Shown: positions 11,757 to 22,878 of the stretch, piece after piece
Position numbering within the stretch: the stretch's first letter is position 1
Layout of the letters: the number at the start of each line of letters is the position of its first letter
Source of the DNA: Liolophura sinensis
Taxonomy: Eukaryota > Mollusca > Polyplacophora > Chitonida > Chitonidae
Assembly: GCF_032854445.1 (NCBI RefSeq)
Contig: NC_088306.1
Span: 12,583,386 to 12,647,385, forward strand
Reading direction: 5' to 3'
DNA: 64,000 nucleotides
Program-made: the position numbers and the translations under genes
Notes under the pieces: generated by a model
What the model saw: the letters and a program-made list of their open reading frames with translations, nothing else
Databases searched by the model: none
Told to the model about the DNA's origin: nothing

Positions 11757-12130
11757 AGCTAACCTGTTGCCTCGCCCAAGGCAGGGTTACACTTGTGCTA
11801 AATGGAGGTCTCCTGTTCTTGAAATGTGCTACATATAAATCCAGATTTTTATTTGTTGCATCTTCCCCCTTTGTTTGCCTGTTTTGAAATGCACGTATAA
11901 ATGTCAACACAAAAATCCAGCGGAATGAACTTCTGTGCATATGTGATGTAGAAGATTAAGGGAATTTTATGAATTAAGCCTTCCAGAAAGTGATGGTTTT
12001 GTACATTTTAATATTGCTGCTTTCAGCAGTTTCCTGTTTGATTCTAATAATGTCATGGTTTTGTGCATTTTAATCTTGCCCCTTTCCTGTTTGATGTTAA
12101 TAAACTTCAAAAGCGTGTTAAATGTCGACT
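11757..12130. repeat. 374-bp tandem duplication, copy 1
   Basis: This block starts 'agctaacctgttgcctcg' and is repeated immediately as copy 2 with only a few substitutions. It contains an internal older duplication: 'atggttttgtacattttaat' and, about 60 bp later, 'atggttttgtgcattttaat'. Near its end it has AATAAA within 'gttaataaacttc'. It could be a duplicated 3' UTR segment or plain duplicated non-coding DNA; no coding frame supports the former. Confidence 0.95.
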
Positions 12131-12504
12131 AGCTAACCTGTTGCCTCGCCCAAGGCAGGGTTACACTTGCCCTAAATGGAGGTCTCCTGTTCTTGAAATG
12201 TGCTACATATAAATCCAGATTTTTATTTGTTGCATCTTCCCCCTTTGTTTGCCTGTTTTGAAATGCAGGTATAAATATCAACACAAAAATCCAGCAGAAT
12301 GAACTTCTGTGCATATGTGATGTAGAAGATTAAGGGAATTTTATGAATTAAGCCTTCCAGAAAGTGATGGTTTTGTACATTTTAATATTGCTGCTTTCAG
12401 CAGTTTCCTGTTTAATTCTAATAATGTCATGGTTTTGTGCATTTTAATCTTGCCCCTTTCCTGTTTGATGTTAATAAACTTCAAAAGCGTGTTAAATGTC
12501 GACT
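12131..12504. repeat. 374-bp tandem duplication, copy 2
   Basis: It is the same length as copy 1, with the junction at 12130/12131 inside 'gact|agctaacc'. It differs by scattered single bases (for example 'cttgccctaaatgg' against 'cttgtgctaaatgg'), which points to a recent duplication. The minus-strand open frames in both copies are paralogous artefacts. Confidence 0.95.
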
Positions 12505-12924
12505 TTGCTGAAGCCTAGAGTTGTTGGAGCTATTTAAGTTTCTTGTAATTGCCGAGGGACAAAGGAAAGTGATACAGGAATGTAGTGATGTTCAAGTTCC
12601 AGTCCAAGGTACACTCGTGAACGCTGGTGGTTACAGGTAAACATTTGTGTTATAAAGACAAAGCCTCCTTCACAGTTGTCCAACTCAGAGTTTGACATGC
12701 TATTAACCATCATCATGAAAAATGGTGGATGTACAATATAGTTCAGTGAGTAAGGTACGCAATTCAGTCCCAGTCTTTCACGCTCTCACCATTCACGGAA
12801 CCATATAGTGATGATAAACGGTTGGTAGTTATGTATGTTGCTGTTTGCATATAGCTGTAATGTTTGTTTAAGACTACATGCACTTACCTTTCACAAGTAT
12901 GACATGCTTATCTGTTCATGACTC
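12505..12924. other. No feature supported
   Basis: Unique sequence between the 374-bp duplication and a SINE-B copy. Confidence 0.5.
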
Positions 12925-13178
12925 TTGGGCTTCGGGAGCAGTAGATCCCATGAAGGGGATAGTTCAATGACTGGTTGACCCATATCAGTATTGGTTCGAG
13001 TGGGGCGGCTTACTTGCCTTCGGTAAGGCCTCTCAGCGAAGCAGCACTAGATAAAAGAGCGGTGGAAATCCGTCCACAAACAAGGAGGCATATTACATGC
13101 ACCTTAAGGATTCCTTCGTCATCATATGATTGAAGATTTGTTAAGTATGACATTAAACCCCAAGCACTCACTCACTCG
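12925..13178 (+). mobile_element. SINE-B copy, head rearranged
   Basis: Recognised by 'ttcgggagcagtagatcc', 'gactggttgacccatatcag', 'gtggggcggcttacttgcct', 'gcagcactagataaaagagc', 'ggaggcatattacatgcacc' and the tail 'cattaaaccccaagcactca' plus (ACTC)n. The segment between the B-box region and 'gaaggggatag' is deleted compared with the complete copy at 57296. Confidence 0.9.
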
Positions 13179-13266
13179 TGACTCCTGGGAAGTTAATCAC
13201 TTGATCGTCAGTGACTTGCCAAAGGTCAATGTTTTACTGGGAGCACAAGAGCTGAGTTCCATCCTG

Positions 13267-13319
13267 ACTGCCATCATATAGAGTAGTCTTGAGTATGTTA
13301 TAAAACAACAATCAATTGA
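13267..13319 (+). mobile_element. SINE-A 3' tail fragment (degenerate)
   Basis: 'ctgccatcatatagagtagt' followed by 'cttgagtatgttataaaaca' and 'acaatcaattga' matches the SINE-A terminal hairpin domain with many differences. Confidence 0.5.
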
Positions 13320-14365
13320 GAGGTCTCTTTATAGGGCTGTAACAGAGTGGCACTCACATGTTACATGTGTATGAATATGAAATGATGGTCTGAATTAAGA
13401 GGGGAATTAGTAAAGACCTTAGTTGACTGGGGAAATCAATACATTTGAATTCTGTTGAATGTAATTAAGAATATTTATTAAAATCAGCATTGAAATAAAA
13501 ATTGAATAAGTGAAGGTGTACGTGTAGTGTATGTCTTCCCCTTTTAGCCTGCAGCTGTCTCTATGGGGAATACTGGATAAACACTGTATTTCTAAGGACT
13601 CCAGTCCTGTACTTGACCAAGGCACTGATTGGTGGCAGGTATGGCCTACAATCAAGCTGTATGCCTGGCCCCTCAGCCTTAATGCTGGTAATTGTATGTT
13701 GTTAAGGGTTAAGAATGTCAGGGTGGTGAAATTGCTGGGCTTGGAATGCACTCATCTTCTCATTACACTCCCAGCATTTCCATGTATTGTTGTGTGTGAT
13801 TTGGGCTGGATATCGATCTCATTTAGAATGCTCTGATTACCAAGTGTTTCTAGATCTGATTGCGGATCTGCCCGTGACACATGTCTGATGTTAGTTTTAT
13901 TTACTGACCAATAGGGCAGGAACTTTTGGCAGTTTTAGTACGTGGAAATGTGCCAGGATTTTACCCTAGTTTATATCAAAGATACTATACAGAAGTAAAC
14001 TGTTGTAAAAATTATAAGTTTCCATGGTCTTGGAACGATTTTGTTGGGGGAAAAACATTCTAGGTAGTAACCTGAAAATCTAAACCCTCCTTTAAAAATA
14101 TTTATATAAGATGTGTGTGGTAGAATAATATGGATTGTAATAACATTCTTATTTTTGCTTTGTATAAGACAGGATTCCCCAGTATAATATAACTGTTAAT
14201 TAAATTGTTAATTAAATTAAAATAACTGTTAATTAAAGAGAGTATGTGGCCTTCAGAATTAGCATGACTTTGGTCCTCTGAAGACATAATTTGGAAGCCT
14301 AACTGCTCCTGTCACATGTATTTTCCCCATGTGGAAGATTATCTATCAAATACCAATAACTTAAA
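13320..14365. other. No gene supported
   Basis: Open frames of 110 codons (minus, 13419-13751) and 101 codons (plus, 13531-13836) overlap on opposite strands and have no domain; I regard both as chance. A short ttaattaaa-type repeat lies at 14190-14240. Confidence 0.45.
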
Positions 14366-14377
14366 GCAGGGACTTTG

Positions 14378-14646
14378 ATTTTTTTTTTTTTCTTTTTTTT
14401 TTTTGATTGGTGTTTTACGCCGTACTCAAGAATATTTCACTTATACGACGGCGGCCAGCATTATGGTGGGTGGAAACCGGGCAGAGCCCGGGGGAAACCC
14501 ACGACCATCCGCAGGTTGCTGGCAGACCTTCTCACGTACGGCCGCCAGCATGAGCTGGACTTGAACTCACAGCGACCGCATTGGTGAGAGACTCCTGGGT
14601 CATTACGCTGCGCTAGCGCTTTAACCGACTGAGCCACGGAGGCCCC
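14378..14646 (-). mobile_element. SINE-A copy, full length, with perfect TSD
   Basis: The minus-strand copy begins at 14646 with the head 'ggggcctccgtggctcagtc' and ends in a long A-tract (T-tract on the plus strand, 14378-14404). The 12-bp target-site duplication gcagggactttg lies at 14366-14377 and 14647-14658. The intact long A tail, perfect TSD and low divergence make it one of the youngest copies in the window. It lacks a short stretch next to 'cgtacggccg'. Confidence 0.95.
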
Positions 14647-14756
14647 GCAGGGACTTTGGAAGGAATGTGAAAGTGGCATGGCCATTGGTTAGCTATCCCA
14701 GCGCATAAGATGAGGGTCCAGGGGCCACTATTAGGCCCCGGAGCTTTGGGATGATG

Positions 14757-15440
14757 AGGTAGTCAGTCTGTGCATGTATTTTCTTATGGGATAGTCAGTC
14801 TATGCATGTATTTTCTTTTGATTGTCTGTGCATGTATTTTCTCATGGGTAATCTGTCTGCATGTATTTTCTCACGGGATAGTCAGTCTGTGAGTGTATTT
14901 TCTCATGGGGTAATCTGTCTGCGTGTATTTTCTCACGGGATAGTCAGTCTGTGCATGTATTTTCTCATGGGGTAATCTGTCTGCATGTATTTTCTCACGG
15001 GATAGTCAGTTTGTGCATGTATTTTCTCATGGGGTAATCTGTCTGCATGTATTTTCTCACGGGATAGTGCGTCTGTGCATGTATTTTCTCATGGGGTAAT
15101 CTGTCTGCATGTATTTTCTCACGGGATAGTGAGTCTGTGCATGTATTTTCTCACGGGATAGTCAGTCTTTGCATGTATTTTCTCACGTGATAGTCAGTCT
15201 GTGCATGTATTTTCTCACGGGATAGTGAGTCTGTGCATGTATTTTCTCATGGGGTAATCTGTCTGCATGTATTTTCTCACGTGATAGTCAGTCTGTGCAT
15301 GTATTTTCTCACAGGATAGTGAGTCTGTGCATGTATTTTCTCATGGGGTAATCTGTCTGCATGTATTTTCTCATGGGGTAATCTGTCTGTATGTATTTTC
15401 TCACGGGATAGTCAGTCTGTGCCTGTATTTTCACATGGGG
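14757..15440. repeat. Dimeric minisatellite, 62-bp higher-order unit
   Basis: Two related half-units alternate: one about 32 bp (gggatagtcagtctgtgcat + gtattttctcat) and one about 30 bp (ggggtaatctgtctgcatgt + attttctcac). Together they give a 62-bp period from about 14880. The left edge (14757-14880) and 15120-15230 hold irregular successions of the first half-unit. A short plus-strand open frame at the right end is an array artefact. Confidence 0.93.
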
Positions 15441-15654
15441 ATCAGCTTTAATTTCTGTGGCATTTTGTATTTTCCAAAAGGTATATCTATATCTCCAGCG
15501 TGCGTGATTAAAGTTTGTTTTTGATGCGTATTTTTAAATAAGGAAGTGTGTTAGTTATTTTACTACTACAAGGAAATCTGACAGTCAGTAACGTGTTTGT
15601 TTTTATACAACCTCGTTGTTAGGTGGAGGGTATTACATTATAGCCATTTTGTCC

Positions 15655-15930
15655 TTCTTCCCGTCCGTATTTGTGTCCGTGTCCGGGCTATATCTCCAAT
15701 TGTTTTCCACGCAGAATTTTAATTTTTGGGTAATACGATGACGATGTGTCGTGACTCACATTTGTTCATTTCCGTGGTTGCCATGGTAACCACATAGCCA
15801 TTTTCCCTGTATATACTATATAAATAGATATGATTTCGTGTCCTGGCTGTAACTCCAACTGTTTTCCTCATAAAGGTTTCAGTTTTGGTGGACACATTTG
15901 TACATTTGCCCGGTTGTCATGGTAATGTCC
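15655..15930 (+). repeat. Diverged repeat with two related modules
   Basis: 'gtgtccgggctatatctcca' ... 'gttttcc' ... 'ggttgccatggtaac' (15678-15790) resembles 'cgtgtcctggctgtaactcc' ... 'gttttcc' ... 'ggttgtcatggtaa' (15837-15925). The two modules appear to be old tandem copies inside an interspersed repeat. Confidence 0.5.
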
Positions 15931-15952
15931 CATGAGAAAAATACATGCAGAC
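15929..15952 (-). repeat. Isolated inverted unit of the 62-bp array
   Basis: 'ccatgagaaaaatacatgca' followed by 'gacac' is the reverse complement of the array motif gtctgcatgtattttctcat, with one extra base. It lies about 490 bp beyond the array's right end. Confidence 0.6.
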
Positions 15953-16409
15953 ACGTACCTATCATCAGCACACATGAAAATACCCCTCAGCAGTCATACT
16001 CACCACAATAATACATTTGTTGAGGCATATGTTGTGTTCAGCTCTTGTTTTTTGAATAAATTGAATTTTTTTTTTTTTTAAATAAAATTTTTAGTTTATA
16101 ATGTTAAGCAGCTAAAGCGTAAAACATTGCTTGCATTTTCTTCAAGAACTCTATGTACAGGTACGTTATTCTTCAGGGACACCAAGATGTGAAATAAAAC
16201 GTCATTTATGTACGCAATATGAAGCTGCCTATGTTAATGTACATGGTATCTCTGTTTGTAACATGATCTTCACAGTTCATTATTATGCTTCAGATTCAGT
16301 GAACATGGGGTGCTTGTATCGCTATGGTTTATTCCAAGATTTCTGGCTAAGGTAAGTGTGTAAGCTGGCTACAGCCTTCAATCTGCATGATTCTGTATGG
16401 GACTCTGTA

Positions 16410-16459
16410 CTACAGCCTGAGTACAGCGTAAAACACCAATCAAAAAAATAAATAAATAT
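16410..16459 (+). mobile_element. SINE-A 3' tail fragment
   Basis: 'gagtacagcgtaaaacacca' followed by 'atcaaaaaaataaataaat' is the terminal segment of SINE-A. No body is present upstream, so this is an extreme 5' truncation. Confidence 0.75.
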
Positions 16460-16468
16460 TTCCGATCA

Positions 16469-16608
16469 GGGGCCAGTTTCATGAAGCTCACTTAGGTAAG
16501 TAAGCCCTTAACTACCATGACAACCTCTGTTGTCGAGATACATACATTTTGTGTGCACTTAGCTAAGGGCAACATAACACTGTAAGTAAGCTTCATGAAA
16601 CCGGCCCC
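16469..16608. mobile_element. 140-bp MITE with 26-bp terminal inverted repeats
   Basis: The left end GGGGCCAGTTTCATGAAGCT + CACTTA pairs with the right end, whose complement reads GGGGCCGGTTTCATGAAGCT + TACTTA (two mismatches). The interior is non-coding and also partly self-complementary ('taagcccttaact' against 'agctaagggc'). A clear target-site duplication is not visible. Ends of this type, beginning GGGGCC(A/G)GTTTCAT, recur in animal MITEs; family assignment is not possible here. Confidence 0.85.
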
Positions 16609-16609
16609 A

Positions 16610-18465
16610 GGGCTATGTTACTCAAATATTTCTTCAAACTTTCCTGACTCTAACTGCTGCCTGTTTTGCCGGGAGCATATATCTATTACAGGGTTGATAG
16701 ATCTTGTATTTGGGATGTATGGCCATGTCTGACAGATGATACATTCAACTCTACAACATGTTGTCTATGAATGGCAAAGTCTGTGCAGTCAGCCCCCTGA
16801 AACTGAATGCCGCCAACCGCTGACCAATCAAAACATCGACAACGTGTCATGTGATGCATGTGCTAAGCCCACACCAACTATGCCAAACTCCAAACAGGTT
16901 TTCACACGAGGATGATTATAGAAGTATCCCAGCCTTCTGACTGCTGTACTTTTTTACCCTTATAATAAAAATAAAATCCAAAAAATCCAAATCCTACTTT
17001 CCCTCACATTATAGGTGTTGTTGCAATAATTCAAACTGACTTTGACTTACATGTATATCAGTACATAGGGAGAATTGTGGGAAACTTAGGATATTATGAC
17101 CTGTCAAAGAACTGTTATATATTTGACCTATATTATTTAATTCCTGATTATTAAATCTGTATTTACAGATTTGCACCACATGCAAGTGGTGTCCAACCAT
17201 CCATCCATCCATCCATCTGTCCAGATGCTTTGCAAAGTTACTTGACTGATTGAACTCAAGCTTACCAGACTTTTAGCACAAAATTTATCACTTAGTCATG
17301 AGGAAGAACCTTATGTATTTTCAGTGACCTTGTCCTGTTTCTTGGCTACCATTATATCTCATTGGAGTACAATTATCCAGCCATATGTAACTATGTGAAA
17401 GGAATTTTTTTTACTGGCTTGGAAAGATGATACATGTATCTCTTAAAGAATACATGAAAAGGAACTATAAAACAAAGATTATGTTTCTATGCCAAATGAA
17501 GAAAATCATGCCCCGGCTTTGTGGTTAAAGAAATTCATTTTGGAGGTATTTTTGTACCTGTTAATTATACCTCTATATTACGCATATTTTCCGTCAAAGG
17601 TTGGATTTTTTAAGAAATCACCTCATCATTGTTCTTGCATGGCTTCTTCGGGCCAGCGTAGCGCCCCTTCCACGCTCCTACACCCGCACCCATTTAGTCT
17701 GTTCCCCATACCCCCGCCCCCACTCGGGCAGACCCGTGCAGTCTGTCTCCCACAGAGTTCTTTTTAAACATGGAGAACCGTTGATGTCACAGCTGCAAGC
17801 TACTTAAGTTCCGGACTGACTGCTGGAGCCTTAAGAAAACTGTACATTGGAGCCATTTTTACCCCGGGAAAATGAAAGTTGAAAAATTTGTTTGTACTGT
17901 TATATGTTGTTACACATGATAATCTGCATATTAAGTAATAAAACCAAAGTATTTCATGTATCCTTTAAACACTTTGTCATCATATTTAACGTTCATGACC
18001 TTCAAAGTACATGTTTAACAAAGAGCAATGAAGAACCCTTTCCATTTTCAGTTACCATGACCCATTTGCTTTGGTCACCATGGCCAGTCGGGTATTTATA
18101 CCGTTTCTCTCTTAGTGCATTATCTCGTAAAGAGTTTGGGGAAAGGTTCCTGAATACTGATGTTATCAGAGGGATGCACGCACTGTATTTTTAATCCTAG
18201 CTCTAGGGCTTTTGTGTGCCATTTTCACAAATTATAACACAGGGGCAGATCTTGTTAAATCAATTACTTGATGTGATTCTGTTTGTGTTTTAATAACATC
18301 CAAAGACGTAGAAAGGTAGAAAGGGGAGTGTGTTCTTCAGACCTTGCTTGTCTTTCATGTGCAATTAAGGTCACACAAAAAGTATCTTCAGCCATACCAT
18401 TCTCAGACAGTGAATCTTCCAGATTCCCCTGCTTCCATATTGTTGACACCTAAGAGCTTAAAACA
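16610..18465. other. No gene supported
   Basis: Unique sequence with a (CCAT)n microsatellite at 17196-17218 and a G+C-richer patch at 17640-17760. The 92- and 68-codon overlapping plus frames (17489-17807) give proline-rich or basic peptides without a domain. The 100-codon frame at 17892-18194 also has none. Confidence 0.45.
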
Positions 18466-18722
18466 GAGAAAGTTGTAACTTCCTTGCTTGGCGTTCAGCA
18501 TTAAGGGGACCAGCAACTGGTTGACTCGTATCTATGTAATGGCTCCTGCAGGGCAGCTTACTTGTTTGAGGTAAGGCACCTCAGTGAAGCAGCACTAGAT
18601 AAAAGAGAGGTGGAAATCCGTCCTGCAACAAGGAGGCACATTACATGCACACTAAGGATTCCCTCGTCGTCATATGATTGAAAAATTGATAAGTAGGACA
18701 TTAAACCCCAAGCACTCAATCA
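18466..18722 (+). mobile_element. SINE-B copy, head-truncated
   Basis: It begins at 'agttgtaacttccttgcttg' and runs through 'gttcagcattaaggggacc', 'gcagcactagataaaagaga', 'ggaggcacattacatgcaca' and 'cgtcgtcatatgattgaaaa' to 'cattaaaccccaagcactca'. The tRNA-like head is missing. Confidence 0.92.
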
Positions 18723-18919
18723 CACATCCTCACATGACAGACAATCTGACTTCTTCTTGTTCATTTCAGATCAGATGATTCTTTTTTTAGAACTTCAGTT
18801 TTATAAAAAGACGTATGCCTGAGCTATAGTTTCAGAACTTTAGGTCTAAAGCAATGTATGAATATTTATTTAAACGTTTTTATAAATATTTTTAATCTTA
18901 TCCAACAAACCCTTATATA

Positions 18920-19116
18920 TATGGGCTCAGGTGGGGTCGCTTACTTGCATCTGGTAAGTCGTCTCAGTGATCGAAGCAGCACTAGACAAAAGAGCGGTGG
19001 AAATCTGTCCTGCAACAGGGAGGCACATTACATGCACTCGAAGGATTCCTTCGTGGTCATATGATTGAAAAATTGTTAACTACGACGGTAAGCCCCAAGC
19101 AATCATTCACTAACTC
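18920..19116 (+). mobile_element. SINE-B copy, 5' half missing
   Basis: It starts at 'ggctcaggtggggtcgctta' and ends 'ggtaagccccaagcaatcat' plus a degenerate (ACTC)n. It lies 200 bp from the previous SINE-B in the same orientation but differs enough to be an independent insertion. Confidence 0.9.
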
Positions 19117-19369
19117 ACTTCATGTGTAATCAGAAGTATCCTGTGTTGTCTTTCTATGATCCCCATTTACAGATTCATAGATCATATAGTATTGATTATG
19201 GTATTGATTATGGTATGTACAATCGTGGCTATAGTTGATATTAGGGTTTTTGATTTTTCACAAATGCATAGCGATGTATTCAGGTAGAAAATTTTACAGG
19301 TAAATGGGAGGATGTAGAAGAAAGTCTCAGTATATCTTAGTGCAACTCGTACAGGTTATAGTACCTACT

Positions 19370-19485
19370 GAATTGCCTGAACCTGCTTGACTTTGCCTGA
19401 ATTGCCTGAACCTGCTTGACATTGCCTGAATTGCCTGAACCTGCATGACATTTCCTGAATTGCCTGAACGTGCTTGACAAAGCCT
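19370..19485. repeat. 29-bp tandem repeat, 4 copies
   Basis: Units starting at 19370, 19399, 19428 and 19457 read 'gaattgcctgaacctgcttg' + 'actttgcct' with few changes. The matching minus-strand open frame is an artefact. Confidence 0.9.
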
Positions 19486-21512
19486 TGATGCCCAAGATAA
19501 TGAGTTGAGGTTTGAGCTTCAGATCCAAGAAGAGCACTAAATATTTCCCAGAATTCTTCAATATTAACTGTGATTCTATCTTTAGGAACACCGGCTAGCC
19601 TGACTAGTGTGTATAGACTGGCTCTGGCACATTTCTGAATAAATGTGCATGCACTTCAGATACTAGATGTCCATATCAACAGATGGACAGTGAAAGAAAA
19701 CAAGTAAATAAAAATCTCTACATCTGTAATCTGATCCAAGAAGGTCTGCTTTTAGTTGGCCTTTGCTGTCAAGGACTAGTGTATTGAAAGAAAGCACTGT
19801 ATGCATGTGTCTGCTTTGGTATACATATGATCTGTAGGCTTGCTGTATGTAGCTTTCGTCTAGTCCCAGGTATCAGGCCGTCTTGGTATTATATGGGTGA
19901 CTCCCAAGCCTCTTTATTAATTACAGTGTCCATTCAACCGGTGATCTTTTGTGCTGGAGATAGCTTTGTTCTGGCGGGTGATTTCCCAACAGAGCTTATA
20001 ACCTTCTCTGAACATCCGTCGGACAAAAGAGCATCGCATCATTGCTGATCTTGTGATGGACACATCTCCTACAGCTAGTCGTCTTCAAAATACTGTCACA
20101 TCTAGAACTTTCAAATGTAGCTTCTGTACCGGTCTGTTCATTATCTGCATGTGAGACATTTCCCGTGCTGTTGTTTTCTCTCTAAGCTTGACAAAGTGAA
20201 GAGCTTCATTTGTTAAGCCCAGGCAGACTTTCAGCCAATATTACAAGCAGTTCCAGTGCTTTTAGGAACGCACGCATGCAAAGATTTCAGACGGACATGC
20301 TGGCCACTAGATGCATCCTTTGATCCAGGGGGAAGAATTATCGTATATGTATTCAGTGACATTCTATACGTTCACTTTCAAAACTGCACATAAAGGACTC
20401 TGGGATGAGATCTAATGACCGTCATACATTTTAGTGATACATGACTCAGCAGATTTGTGTCCTTCATGTGCATTGTGTACAACTTGTATAGAGATTGTTG
20501 CTATGACTATAAGCTGCATCATTCAAATTCTTGATAGAAAATCTCTGAAAATGTATATTTATAGCTTATTTTTGAAACATGCACTCTCAGAAGCAAAATT
20601 TATTTCTGGAGTGAGTCATACATATACATGCCAGGGTGTTTAGATGGGAAAAAAAAAACAAGAAATGGAATTGTTAATTAAAGAATTTTTAAAATGAATA
20701 AAACGTATCTGTGAATGGAAGAAATGGAACTGTGAATGGATGAAAATCAAAAATACTTCAGTATGAGGAAATCAGTTGAATGAAACTGTGACATTCTGAA
20801 TTCATCTTGGAAAAAGATCGATCATGAAAGGAAAATCTGAATGGATGTATATGGCTCCTCTTCACAAGCTGCTACAGGCTGCACAACAAATGTTACGGTA
20901 GTGAAATTGAATTGTTACAAAACAGATCAAAATTTTGAAGAAAGTCATGAAAAAATCATGGATTGTCAGAAGATCTACATGTGTACATTTATGTAATGAT
21001 GCTCAGGTATTATGGCATTTTCATCCTGTGTACCAATGTTGGAGTATTTTTATTATCTCACCTGTCCTGTAGCTTAAAAGATGTCAAACCCAAAGCATCA
21101 GCAATGCCATAAAAATAAAATAGACAGAAATGTTAAACAAATGGTGAGGGATGGTATCTTTAACAGTACTGCATGTGTTGAGGTCAGGTTTTGCAGACAT
21201 GCAGAGCACAGCAGTATATGCATATTAAATACTTTCAGTTACAAAATTCGTGGCTTAGTGTATTGTGTATTAGAATCTGTGTATAAGTTAATGTAACAGG
21301 GGTGGTATTTTAAAACGTGACCTGAAGTTTTACATGCGTATAAAGCACTATGACTTGAGAGATATGGTTAATCCCTGATGCTCTGTGTGCATGTTACAGT
21401 ATAATTACCAAATTCACAACTTCAAGACTTTTGATATGATTGAGCTTAGTTTTGCATTAATGTGTCTCCTACAGGTGAGCTCTTTAAATCAAATTTTATT
21501 TATTATTTCAAT
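19486..21512. other. No feature supported
   Basis: Unique AT-rich sequence. The open frames (60-75 codons) are scattered in all frames and show no domain. Confidence 0.5.
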
Positions 21513-21513
21513 C

Positions 21514-21751
21514 GGGGTCTCCGTGGCTCAGTTGGTTAGCTCGCTAGTGCAGCGTAATGACCCAGGAGCCTCTCACCAATGCGGTCGCTGTGAGTTCAAT
21601 TCCAGCTCATACAGGCTTCTCTCCTGCCGTAAGTGGGAAGGTCTGCCAGCAACCTCCGGGCTCTGATCCGTTTTCTCCCACCATAATCCTGGCGGCCGTC
21701 ATATTCTTGGGTATGGTGTAAAACACCAATCAAATAAATAAATAAATAAAT
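21514..21751 (+). mobile_element. SINE-A copy, full length with core deletion
   Basis: The head 'ggggtctccgtggctcagtt' and 'gagttcaattcc' (B-box-like) are present. The 'ggatggtcgtgggtttcccc' core is deleted, so 'agcaacctccgggctctgat' is joined directly. It ends with the tail and (AAAT)n. The flanks 'ttatttcaatc' and 'ttattccaatc' look like a target-site duplication with one difference. Confidence 0.92.
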
Positions 21752-22870
21752 TATTCCAATCTGACAATGAAACATATGAGCTGTACATTAATGGGGCATT
21801 ACTGATCTTGAGAGTATGGTCAGATTTTTTTTCACGTAATTAAACAAAGTTTTGAATTATCTGTGACTTCCATATATATATTTATGGATATTATAGACAA
21901 AGTGCAAAACTCAGATCTGTAGCTGTACACGCTAAAGAAAAACCATGAGACTGCATGTATTTAGAGTGCTTATGTGTGGTAGATTTCAAGGCGCACGGTC
22001 ATGACGAAAAAAGTAAACTACTAAACTTCAGAATTTAGCATTGATTTTGTGGCATGATCTCAGACTGGCATTTTGGGTTGTAGTTCTTGTTGGCTGTCGA
22101 TATTCCAGAATCCCTGTCTACCTTCGGGCTATTAAAGGTGGTAGAATAGAATTACTCGGTGTTCATCCTTAATGGCTCGGCCGTTCACTGAATGCTGGGC
22201 TTTTATTGCCCAGATAATATGCTATCCATTCATAGCCCGTCATATCTGGCATTATGCTGTTCTGTATAGAATTGGTGTTAAGTTCTGGATGGGGTTACAT
22301 TACATACTTGCTGAAGTGACGCTTAAGTTTGCCAGAATTTTTATTGGCTCTTCGCAGAGTGGGAAGCATCACATGTGATCAAAGTTGGTTCGGCCGAGTC
22401 GGGGGACTTCATTGATTGAGTCCTCTCATCTCAGAAAAGCCTGTCGGCAATATGGAATAATTCCCCGCTAAAAGTAGATTCCTCATCCTGACAAGACTGG
22501 GAGCTGTTCTGATTCAGTGGAAACATCCCGAATTGTCGATAGCTTCTCAATGATGCTTGGAGGAAGAGACAGGCAATAACAATATGCTGTGTCCAATGTT
22601 TTCCTACCAAGCCTTGTAATGCTGAGGTGCTTTTTTTTCTGTTTGACACCCACTTCACTTTTTTCTCCCCTTTTTAATGTGGACTGTCTCTTTTTTTTTT
22701 TGCCCCATAGCATTAGCCTGTGAAAGTGTTTCGGCAATATCTGAAAAGATTTCATACAGGGAAAGTAACAGAAAGCATGACTAAACCAATACTTTTTCCC
22801 CTTTTCACTTTATCAGTACGATCTTTGTCAGATCGTTTTATTAAGACAGGAATGTATCAATGTATATGCA
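21752..22870. other. No gene supported
   Basis: Unique sequence. A T-rich/A-rich tract near 22630-22700 creates lysine-rich minus-strand frames of no coding value. Confidence 0.5.
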
Positions 22871-22878
22871 CCCATTTG

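Noticed and set aside
13419-13836. Overlapping 110-codon (minus) and 101-codon (plus) frames
   Set aside because: Mutually overlapping on opposite strands, no domain or splice context; probably chance.
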